64,000 nt of DNA from Nephrocerus scutellatus. Taxonomy: Eukaryota; Arthropoda; Insecta; Diptera; Pipunculidae. The stretch lies in NCBI GenBank assembly GCA_947095585.1, contig OX352763.1, positions 12,821,462 through 12,885,461 of the forward strand, written 5' to 3'. A program made the translations under genes and the position numbers. Shown here piece after piece: positions 49,301 to 61,300 of this stretch; within the stretch, counting starts at the first letter, position 1, and every line of letters begins with the position of its first letter. Below the pieces are notes generated by a model. It ran no database searches. It had not been told where the DNA came from and was given only the letters and a program-made list of their open reading frames with translations.

Positions 49301-52300
49301 TATAACCGGTACTCAAAAACGTTATACCACGAAAATTGCTGCACGTTGTGATATTTCACTTCTCATGGATGCCTCTTCACCAGCCAATCGCTTCTTCCTC
49401 TCACACATGTACTATAAGTTCATGAATTGCTAGGGGTAATACGGGAGCTTTTGATTTGATCAGCTCCGCTGGGATACCATCTGATCCCATGGACTTATTA
49501 TTTTTAAGACGATTTGTCGATCATTTCGGCATAAAGTGACTTTGTTGTAACTTTGTGCCTATGTACAAAAAAACTTTCTTTCATTCTTATATACCTAGCT
49601 CACCTTGAGTCTAAATGTATTACAGGATTACAAGTAATTTGAAACGAGAAATAATTAAAAAAAAAAAATTCTTACGTTCTGTGCTTCCGTCTTTATCTAT
49701 TTGATATCAAAGCATTCAGATACATATCTGAAAAATAATTTTGGAAAATATTCAATTCATTTTTTATGAATACAAATTTTTAGTAAAACAGAAAAACAAA
49801 CAACGACAACTATTCGATGAAGTTCATATATTAATTTCTGCATAATGCTTTCTGAAGGAAAAAATGGAAGTTATTTGGGATCACTTCACCAAACAGTAGA
49901 AATGTAAACAAAATAAAACTAAAAAACCGTCAATATCGCCATAATCCTTTCTTTGCCAAACGTTATCCTGTTCCTATTTTCAAAAGAAAATTTGATGGGA
50001 AATTTTCGAAGCGAAATCTGTTCTTTATTTTGGAAGAAGAATTTATTTTTTTGTCGATGAGATGCATTGATTTACCATCAGTCACTTTATCTTACCGTTT
50101 GGTAAGCGGAATAAAAAAAAGGACTTATGTACGTCTCATTTTGACTACTTTTTATCTCTATCTATCTAAATGAAGCAACGCTATTTAGAATTTTTTTTTT
50201 TTTCGTTCGGATTTAAGGAAACAGAAGGATTATGGTAAATATAATAAATGTAGAATTTCCAGAACAAAAGAGTAACAGGAAAGCGGCGACCTATACAGAA
50301 AGAATTCATAATTTATTTTCTTAACACGAAAACTTAATTCGCATGGCAATGACAGAGTCTTCCTTGTTGTTATACTATACGCGCGTGTGTCTATAAGTTA
50401 CAATTTTCATTTTTAGTTTTTTTCTTCTATTCTTCTTCTCTACTCTTCTTCTTCTTGTTCTTCTTGAGTTTGTTCTATATTTTGCTACTTAGCAATAAAA
50501 ACAATTTGCATTCGTTTGCTGTGTAAATTTTTTTTTGGTGTATATTTTATGTCGTCCAACGTACAAATTGTGTGTTGTGTGTATAGTTAGAGTTACTTCT
50601 CGTATCTTTTCAATGAATCCCAAATACAATGTGCAGAGAAGATGCTACCTGACACTGAATATCTCTTTTTATTGTATGTTTGTTTTTATGTAATATTTTA
50701 AGCGAATACCGAAAGATACGGCATAAAGCATTTTGCAACTAAGTCACATAATTTCCGTTTAAACATTCTTTTGTCAAAAGTATGCCTCCCAAATTTCTAC
50801 ACGATTTATACTGATACGACTTTGCGGTTTATGCTTACTGCAACGATTAGAAAAAAAAAAAACACTAAAAAAATTAGCAAAATCATACATGTACATAGTA
50901 TGTAATCGTTCGTTCGTTCGTTCGTTGGTTCGTTTTTTCCGTTAGAAGCAATTTTGCAATATCTCAATATGTTTGAATTGTACATAATAAAACACACACA
51001 TACACCTACATAACATTCATATAAGTACATGCTACCTACATGTTACATTTATGTAAAAAGTGGATAAATGTTATCACTCACACCCACCACAGATACACCA
51101 AAAAAAAAACATTCTCACAATCAAACAAAAAAATCAATCTCAATTTTGAAAATATTTCTAAACAAAACTCATTTCTATTATTAAATTTCATTCAACAAAC
51201 ATTTAACCCTGCAATCTCAAAACCAATCTGTCAACTTGTAACTAAAATAACTGTCAAACATGCAAATTGTCGTCACGAAAATCATTCAAATCGCATAACC
51301 AAAATCTCGCTCGCATCAAAAACAAAAACAAACAAATACAAACAAACAAACAAAAACATACCGAATCGAATTGAATCGAATCGATCAAAAAAAAAATCTA
51401 TTTATGCGTATACCTCTACCAATCGAATAATCAACCAACCAACCAAACCAACCAACCAACTTACCAACCAAACTACCAACCAACCTATCAAACCAATTTA
51501 AAATCAATATAAAAAAAAACTAAATATAAAAATAAAATAAACAAAACCCCAAAAACAAATTCTCAAACCACACCGAAAATGAAAATCCCTGACTACCCGA
51601 CTAATGCCAGGCGGAAGACGACCACACTCAAATACGATCCGCCATATTCGAAAAAGCCCATTGCGAAGGCATATAGCGGAGGCGGGAATGCTGCCAATCA
51701 TCATTCGGTCGAGGAGGTTTCGTTGGATGGATCGAGCAAGTTAATGTATGCAAATCAGACCGGATTTAGGTAAGTTGGTAGATAGCTGTAATTTTTCACA
51801 TACACATTTTTAAAAAATTTAAAATAAATATAAATAATAAAATACAAAACAAAATAAAAACATAATTCAAGTATGTTAATTATCAAATTATAACGTTAGT
51901 TAACAGATAGCTAAATTTCACAAATTTACTCTGGTGATTACTTATTATTCACTTATAACACTATTATTCACATAAGCAGTAGTTCTATCTACATTTCAAG
52001 TAATCCCATAAAGTAATACCATAAGTTCATTAATTATCGAATTATAACTTTAATTAACAGATAGCTACAGTTCACAAATTTACTCTGGTGATTACTTATT
52101 ATTCACTCATAACACTATTATTCACATAAGCGGTAGTTCTATCCATTTTCAAGCAATCTAGTTCACTTCCAAATATTAACTTAATTACTGCGATAAAGTT
52201 TGCGGCATTTATACCCGATAAATATTTTCGAAAAGGTTCTATTCTTGATGAACCACCTAGAAAATACCCTATATACAAGTTTATAATCGAGTTTCACACG

Positions 52301-55300
52301 CATAAGTGTTATATACCACTAATATACAAGTTTTTATACGGGGAGAACATATAACAATATAAATATCAATAATAATAAACTCCATTCGACGCGACAGATC
52401 GTTGCAGTCCAATCCCTTGCTTCCCGCGACCACAAATGGAAGGGACCTACAATTTAATGCCGTATCCGAACAGCGAATTCAGAAGCTTTCCGTGACAAGT
52501 TATGAGTCTCGGACATTCGTCAGACACTCGTGAGAGGTGGTACCGTGAAAAATAGTTTTTGGTGTTACGGGGATTCGAACCACGAACTTCCTGCTCAGAA
52601 GTGCACTTATTCACTGAGCCACGGCGCCAAAATATATGCAATGATTTTTTGGTAGTTTCTTTATTCAAATACAATTCAATACAATGCTTATTCTTATACG
52701 AGTATCTACAATGCGATAAAAGATTTCTACTTACATTTTCGTAACAATACATACGAGTAATTATAATAATTCTCGATAGTATAATTCATAGGTATGGCAG
52801 TATAATTGCTGAACGTATGACACAGAATACCTCTTCTGATATCGGTTGGCATCGTTGTTTCCTCTCATACTTAGTTCATCTTAGTTTATGAATTCCTTGA
52901 TGTAGAGCGAGCCCTCCAGATTTAATCAGATCCGCTGTGATGTCAACACATTTCGAGAGCTTATTGTTGAAGAGCCGATTTATAGCTCTGCTAACTTTTT
53001 CAACGCAGTGGCTCTAGTGGTTAGTGTGTTGGACTTCTGAGCAGGAGTATTGAGGTTCGTGGTTCGAAGTTATAACTTACGAGAAGCTTCTCTTTCGTTA
53101 ATGGGATTAAATTGTAGGTCCCTTCCATTTGCGTGCAAAAATATAACAAGCACAACACGAATGGTTGTAATAAGCTAGGCCATGTCGCCCCAAGTATTAC
53201 TATTAACATCTTCAACGCTTGGTGAAAATAGTATCGTGTAGTCATCGGCTATTAGTGAAGCCTCCAATAAATCAGTTAGTTGTCCTTTTGGCAACTCATG
53301 AAAGTGCCATTCTCTTTGCTTCAATATGCCTTAGAATCTGCGATCCGATTAACATCTTTGTCTTTGCAGTATGTGCAACACGGTGTATATTGTTTCATAA
53401 TGAGAACTCTTTACTATAACTTTCACCTCTGTTTGTGTTTTGGCACTCTGTACTGTTCTAGTTCATGGACCAGATTGTTCTCCCATACAGTTTTTTCAAC
53501 GGTGAACTAGGATGGTCCGTCTGACAGCGAGTAGCTACCCTGCTGTCAATGCGTGCCCTATGGCTAGGAGCATTAGAGTATCTGTGTGAAACATAAGTAG
53601 ACGACCCGGAGAAGTGAACTTGAAGTAATGTTCAAACCTAAGACCATTCAATGAATTCCCATACTTTAATCGTCTAAGTAATCCTTTGTATGGTAAACTC
53701 GTGAGGATTTTGTTCCTAAAATTTCGTTCCGCCGTTCATTTATTGTTTCATTGTTTCAAAGTCCATAACGGTGGGTTCCATTATTTTGCTGGCTACAAAG
53801 CCAACTCTGAACACATGATGTGCTGAAGGACAGCTCCAATATATGTCATGTTATGATTTTTAAATATCACTATTCCTTGTTTCCCCGCATCACTGTCAGC
53901 TTTATACTGGAATCGGATATCAGTTGTGCATCTCGAACTCTATACAGTGAGCGTACGTTCCGTGAGAATATTAATATTTTAGTTTTCGTTGCCATTCCGA
54001 GGCTATTTTCTGCATGCAGTTAAATATAATTAAGAATGAAAATATGATAAGAATAAAATGTGTTGTTCCTTTTCTATATTTCGCAGGGAAAACAACAAAG
54101 TCCAAGTCAGACGAATGACTGGATCCGGCAGTGAAGAAGATCAGGCCCATTCGGGTAAGTTTTTTGTGACATGAATATTTCAATTGAATTTGCTAATTTA
54201 AAAAATAATGATTAACAAAAATATATATCAAATTTACTGCAAAAATATAACTAATAATTAGAGCTTAAAGATAGTCAACTAATGGGTTGAACCAGTTTAT
54301 CAAAAGCATTTGCTAGCGGTTCACGTAGATATATTGCACTTATTATTGGCTTTTACTGTACAGAACAATCCTTACAGATAACTGTCAAACCCCGCTTAGT
54401 ATTTACTATTTATAGTGCATATACACTAATGCATTAGAAAAATAAATATATGTATTTCAAGTGTGTATTCCCAATTCTTATGTCAATAACTTCTGCAGTG
54501 GAATCTTAGCTTTAAAATGTTTTTTTATTTTTCCTTTACCATTCCTTATATTGGAGGTGACGGTTTTAATAACTCTTCTCTCCAAAAACCGTCAACTGAA
54601 GAGACTTTCATCAAAATTTCAGTTAAAAACTTAAAAATAGTGCTTATTTTTTAATTTAAAAAATCATTAAAAAATTTTCATGACAAAAAAAAGTACACTC
54701 TACCGATACTGCGTACTTCCCCTCTTTTGTACTTTGGCCTTCGTAATAACTCGATTAATTGATAAATCGATCAGCACTATTGCACACCAAACACACGTAA
54801 ATATTATATCTCAACCACCACACACACCACTGCAACGAGTGTTTTGCTTTTAATAAGAAAAAGATGAAGAAAATAAAAAAAGAATCAAATCCAACCCACA
54901 ACTACTGGTTTTTTACAGAAAAGGGCATTCTCAAGAAGCACGGCTATGGTCTTGTCCTTGGCGATCAGATGAAAGACAAATGGGGCGATGATGGCCAATC
55001 GGATAATCTTGAATTGATCGCCCAGCAGGACGGCACCCTCATCGCTGGTACATCGGTTGCGGCCGCATCTGATGTTGAGCGAACACTGAAGAGTCTCAAT
55101 GGCTACCATGAGGACATCTTGGAGGCGCTACGTAATGCGGCTTCCCATCGTGGCACAGGAACGGGCAACACGCCCGTCGGAAGCGGCAGTCTCAGCGAGG
55201 AAATGCTGCGCAAAACGTTGCAGGACTGCACAAGCTCGTCACTCGGCTACGGCGAGTACAAGCGTTCGAGCGGATCCAAGTCGAGCTCCAAGGAGAATAT

Positions 55301-58300
55301 ATGCGACATGAATCAACCGCATACGGTTCTTGTCGAGGGTGGGGTCGGTGTCGGTGGCGGTATCGGCGTCGTCGGCGTTGGCATTGGCGGTGGCGGTGGA
55401 CACATGGGACCGCCCGGCCAAATACTACATCACCATCGATCGCAACATCAGCTGCATCAGCAACAGCCGGACGATGTGGATGATGCACCGCCAACATCTC
55501 AATTACGTATAAGAAATTTAGAAGATCTAATTAGGCAACTAGAGCATCATTCGTCGAGGCACATGAGCCCCAGCGGCTCCGAAGACATTCGAATGTCTGA
55601 AACGGAGGCCGACCGACATTATAGATTAGATAGTTCCGCAGCATGTAGTGAATCCTCGCAAGGGTTAGTTAAATTTTCTAAATACATTCATTTTATACAT
55701 ACTTACTATAAACATATATATTTCTGCTGTCTATATGTATGCTTGCTTGAACAATCGCAATTGTAGCTAATGCTGCAGCAGCATAAACACCGCTGTCGAA
55801 ATAATGCCAATAATTTATTTTTTATTTCTATTTTCACTTTGACGTCGCCTTCGTTTTTTAGCTCAAATCAACAATTAGCACAATCACAGAAAACCGCAAC
55901 AATACATCCGTCTTACAACAGTCGCTGTCGACCACGTTCCGACGAGGAGAGCCGCTTCGTTTACGGAAGGTATAGGCATCCAACAACTACTAGTAGACAT
56001 CCGCATCAATCACACTCACCTCATGCTTTTGGCCATCATACGCATCACTCGCATGCCCACGGTCATGTCTCTCATGGCCCCCACTCATCGCATCACTCGT
56101 CGCATACGCATCTGCACCAAGATGACGAGGGCATCTACGAAAGTGCCGATCACCATGAGAGGACCGTAGATGCCCGCATCGATCGTGAAACCCCCGATAG
56201 CGAGAGGTAGGTTATTAGATGCCATGATGACACCTTACCATTTAGTTACCTTGCGTTCGCCCTTATAGTTTAGTTACCTTATTAGTTGTTGCCTAAGTTG
56301 TTTAGTTAGTTATCCGTATCCTTCTCTGGTAAAAATATTTTCTGTGAATTTCATTATTATTCCTCATTTGCAGTGATCTGTTTTTGTTGTTGTTGTTTTA
56401 TTTTTGCTATAATTTCATTTTCTCTTTTCTGTTTCTTCTTTTTTTACTTCTTTATTCAGTTAAAGATGTTTCGCTGTATCTCTACCTACTCTTAGCTGTT
56501 ATTCTTTACGTAATTGTTACTATATATACATAATTTAGTCAATAATACAAAGTAGGTTTGGTTTTAGTTTTTATTGATTCTGCTGATTTCGATTGATTCA
56601 AGGAATAAGGAGAATGACATTTTTATGGAAAAAGTGTTTAATTTTTTATTGCATTGATTTTTTGTATAATGCAACTATGGAACTATGTTGATTACTGCGA
56701 AACAATGAAACTTACTCTTACTATTCTCTATAAATTGTAACATAGAAGAGTACTACCAACGTACAAGTTTATTTTTAGATTTTGTAACAATGTTGATAAA
56801 AAAATAAACAATAGTTTATTAATTTGGTACCCAAAATCACTGTTCTGTATATAATCCCTGTATATTATCCTCCAAATTGTAGACTAAACGCACAAGTAGA
56901 GAATCTATCAATAAACACAAATGAAAAATGGTACTACAGCGAACTAAGCGACAAATGGCAGCACAATAAAAATATTTGTCGGTGTTTGTCTAAACATCCA
57001 GATTACAGACTAATAATTATTCAATACCTCCTGTGAGAATATTACATATAAGATTATAGGAAGGGACACAAACAAAATATAGAATCCCAAATCATTAAAT
57101 AAATTCATTTACCACATTCATTTACCACAATTATAACCACCACCACACACCAGCTCTTCATAAAGATTCCGATTGTTATCCAGTCCAAGCTTCTAAGGTT
57201 TAGTTCCGTGTCACAATTCAGTATCCAATAGTTCAAGCTAATATAATGTGCAATTTTTGTTTGAGCTCTAAAATTCACTTTTACGAAACTCTGGCGCAAA
57301 AAGCACGAATTTGAATTTAATGTATTACACATCCTGTGTACATAAAAATAACAAGTTTTCGCAAATAAAGAGGGCACCTTTGAAAAAAAAATATATTGAA
57401 GAAAAGAAACAAATAACTAGGTACACTCCTTGTCACTTGAATAGAAATACGCATTATTCTAACTATCAGAGGTTATAGAACAACAAAGCTTCTGAAGGAG
57501 GTTTTTCGTGCGTGTCCTTTTAATACAGATGAATATCGGAAAAAATGCAAAACAGAATTAGGTAGGAAGCACGGTGCTTTCTTTTTTTTATGTTTTATGA
57601 CAGTTTTTTTAATTAAAAACTTGAATAAATCATTTCTGTCAATAATGGAATCTAAAACACAATACGGTTTCTTGCAAAACTTTAGCTGGGGTTAACGCAA
57701 AGCGAACGCGTTATGCACACACTCCATCGGGTGGAAATATATACCTCAGGGATAGCCGAGAAACCCTAATCTAAACCCTAAGCTTATGCAGTATTTTAAA
57801 TCACAGGAAATCCTTAGCGTATGGTACGGTTTTCAAAGGCAACATTCTACATGCAGATTTGATGGCATATCCCAACGAAAAGTAGAACTAGACTATTTAC
57901 AAAATTTCGCGAAGGCAAAGTTACGGCAATCGATATTTCCAAAGCATTTGACAGAGTCTGACATTAAGACCTTTTGTCGAAAATGAATGCACATGGAATT
58001 GCTTTCTGTCCCTTCAATACAGGTCATATTGGACGTTTTTAAATCTAATGTCTTCTTCGAAAACGCCGGTGTTCCACAAGCCTCTGTTTTATCTCCGATA
58101 TTATTTCTCATTTTCATTAATGATTTTTTGTCCGCTAATTCTATTCCAATTTGTTCTTCGGTGACGACAGCACTCTTAGCTTGCTTCCAAAACCCAACGC
58201 TGTCTTCTGTCGGATCCGATCAATAAGTGCAAAGTGCAGTGTTTGGTGTCTGTGTACCCCATCCTTAACAGCGCAGCTAAAAAACTAAGTGAAACATAAC

Positions 58301-61300
58301 TGTCGTATATTTTGCCAATCTGCTTGCTGCGCATTTCATAGCTAGCTCCACACTTCCAGATTGTACATTGCTGCCTCCTGCACCTCAGAGTATTGAACAC
58401 TATATGGGACAGATATTCATTCGTACTCGTGCTAGAGATCTCAACACTCACGAATCCTTTGGTATTTCTCCAATAGTTCTGAAGAGGTGTTCTTCCAAGC
58501 TGACATTACTATTGCGTAAAGCTTTTCCATTTATCCTATTCTTCTGGACTCTTTCCGAGAAGTTCGAAAACAGCATTTGTCCAGCCCATACCCAAACAAG
58601 GCGAGCCGTCGTCTCCTTCTTCGTACCGACCCATAGCTCTTACATCCATTCTTTTCAGGGTCATGGAAACGCTGATAAATTTTCAGCTTATGAAATATTT
58701 TGAAACCAATGAAATCCTTAGTGACCGGCAGTATAGATTTCGTGGGCAACGTTCTACTAGTGATTTGATGGTATATCTCACTGAACAGTGGAACCGGACA
58801 TTGCATCAATTTGGAGAAAGCAAAGCTGTTGCACTCGATATTTCTAAGTCGTTTCACAGAGTTTGGCATCAAACTCTTTTGTCCAAAATGCTGCTTATGG
58901 AGTCGATGATAAACTACTTCACTCGGTTAGACGCTATCTTTTGAACCGCTCAATTCAAGTTGTATTGGACAGTTTTAAGCCAAAAGTTTATTACTTAAAT
59001 GCTGGCGTTCCTCAGGGCCAAATATATGCAAACTTGGAGATTTTTTTTTAATATTCGGCGCGACAGACCATTGCGGTCTAAGTCCTGGCTTCTCGCAACC
59101 ATTTATTTTAAGCATGTATATTTTTGCACACAAATGGATGGGACCTACAATTTCAATGCCGGATCCGAACGGCGAATTCAGAAGATTTCCGTGACAAGTT
59201 ATTACTCTCGGACGTTCGTCAGACTTTTGCGAGAGGTGGGATACCGTGAAAATTACTTTTGGTGTTACTGGTATTCGAACCACGAACCCCCTGCTCAGAA
59301 GTCCACGGCGCCCATAAACTTGGAGATTAAGCGTCGTTATCATTATCATTTTCGTTCTCGTTGGTTTTGAGAGTAACCAATGAGACCATAGTTTAAGGAA
59401 TTGTCTTTCATAGAGTTTCTTATATTACACGATCAGAGAACTTTTGATTCATATGAGCAATATTTTCATAACTCACATAGCTCTGTTTTTAAAGACCTAT
59501 AACTTTCAAAACTACCATTTCACCTTTTCCCAATCACTAATTTTTAATATGAGATAAAAAAATAAATTAACTTCATTAATAGTTTAGTAATACTCAGGAT
59601 GCATAGTGCAAAGGCTCTTAGGTATATTAAGTTCGTTACGTAGAACATAGACACATTACATTAACGCTCCAAAGGAATCGATGGCTCCTAGGTATATTAA
59701 TTTTATTACGTAGAAAATAGACACATTTCCTTAACGAATCGATTCATTTCTTAAATAGTGCACAATAATATACAACAAAATATGTCGTACAAAAATTATA
59801 ATAAGGGTTACTTAACTCTAACAAAAGATTTTAAAGAAACTATAAATACGCTAAGATAATGCTACAAACTATGGAAAACTCTCAATAAGTATTTATAGCC
59901 AAAATTATTTGAATCAATTGATGATTTGAGTCTTAAAAATAGTCAAAAGAGCATTATCAATATCCTGCCAGAAAGTGATTACACAAAACGTAAATTAGAT
60001 AATAATACCTTTCATTTTGCATCATTACATTAATAACACTTGTAAATATTTTGAATGTGTTATTAAAAAAACTGTCAAATTGTAAATCGTACGTACTTCT
60101 CCTTATCCCTTGTTTTAAATTTTTGGATTTTTGACATTTTCAATTTTGTATATAATTTCCTTGTAATAACAGGGCTTTGTATATAGATGAGGCTTAAATG
60201 TAGCATAACTGGAACTTGCAAGTGGTTTGGGGTAGAACATGATAAAGAGAAATTAGCTGATTTACAAATAAACTGGCCTTGCAAGTTTGGTACGCAAGCA
60301 ATTTGTATTAACGTTAAAAGCATTGACAAGTCCCCGAAAAACTAATTTTACTACAAAGCTAAGGGATTGGTTGAGTGGTTGGATCGATGTGACAATTTCT
60401 AATATAATCTCAATGTCATAATCCATAAAAAGTCGACCCATAATCTACCTAAGTGGTTGATCAGTGTCTGTCTTCCGATGCCACCCCCCTAGGAACTGGT
60501 GCAAAAACGGTCGAATTGGCCGGATATATGATTTCGGTTATGATGAAAGTTTTCCTTTACACGATTTTTTGAAGTTATTCATTTGTGAACGGTGAAATAT
60601 CCACCGACGCTCTTAATTACTGAAACGCATAAGCAATCAATAAAAACACCAGCACGCTTATCGCACTTTCTTATTACTTTTTCGCATAAATCGGTCGATG
60701 TCCCAGCAATTTCGCATTCGATGTTCAATTATGTAAGCACTGATAAACTTGTCGCAAATGAACCTGAACTTTAATAGAAAATTTGGATAACCTACAAACG
60801 TTGTTGAAGCGTATAATTCTGCACGATTAATTGGAACGCCAAGCAAAATGCAGCTAACTTCACGCATAACCGAGAAACCATATTGTAAAAAATGGGGCAT
60901 CCTAATTGAAATTCACTTTATAAGAGGGATCGATAACTCAGTAGAACATAGTTCCAAATCAGCGTCAATACGGATAATACTAATATTTGGCGCGATGAAG
61001 CGTTGCAATCCAAGGCCTAGCTTCTCGCGACCATTCGTGTTATGCGTGTTCCGTTTTTGTTCACAAATGCAAGGAACCGACAATTTAATGTCGTATCCGG
61101 AAGGCGGAGTTGAGTAGCTTTCCGTGACAAGTTATTACTCTCAGACGGTTGTCAGACATTCTTGAGAGGTGGGACCGTAAAAAATACTTTTACTGTTTAT
61201 GGAATTCGAACGTTCAACGCACAGCGCACTAGCTATGGCGCCCACCAAGTCCTGTGGATATTACGTCTAATTTATAGTTCAGTTGCTCATTCTCATTATT

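Larger units (their letters stand above)
32792..51610. other. 18.8-kb mmd intron holding the alternative transmembrane exon
   Basis: The largest intron. Exon version B lies at 39164. Mobile elements: 36640-37960, 42190-44340, 44555-44812, 47240-48060, 48404-48826 and 48838-49520. Long stretches 32800-36630, 38000-41690, 44820-47230 and 49530-51600 are AT-rich and mostly unrecognised, apart from candidate small exons at 38686, 40792 and 46228. A (TA)n run lies at about 41132-41152, (AAT)n at 45257-45280, (TTCG/GTTC)n at 50909-50930 and (AACC)n at 51430-51490. Confidence 0.6.
51770..54086. other. mmd intron with tandem duplication, SINEs and LINE
   Basis: 2.3-kb intron. Tandem duplication at 51870-52172, SINEs at 52366-52632 and 53007-53210, and a LINE at 52790-53540. 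53550-54080 has nothing recognisable. Confidence 0.6.

Noticed and set aside
51579..51611. In-frame ATG as a possible separate start of a cytoplasmic protein
   Set aside because: The acceptor at 51610 gives exact phase with either transmembrane exon; the ATG lies in intron sequence, with no promoter evidence.
54864..54918. In-frame ATG giving a 300-codon frame
   Set aside because: The strong acceptor at 54917-54918 and matching phase from the 54087 exon show that the ATG is intronic.
56374..56540. Acceptor tttgcag followed by TGATCTG, mimicking the start of the last exon, with an open hydrophobic frame
   Set aside because: The open stretch is simple T-rich intron DNA coding mostly Leu/Phe; no independent support, so not called an exon.
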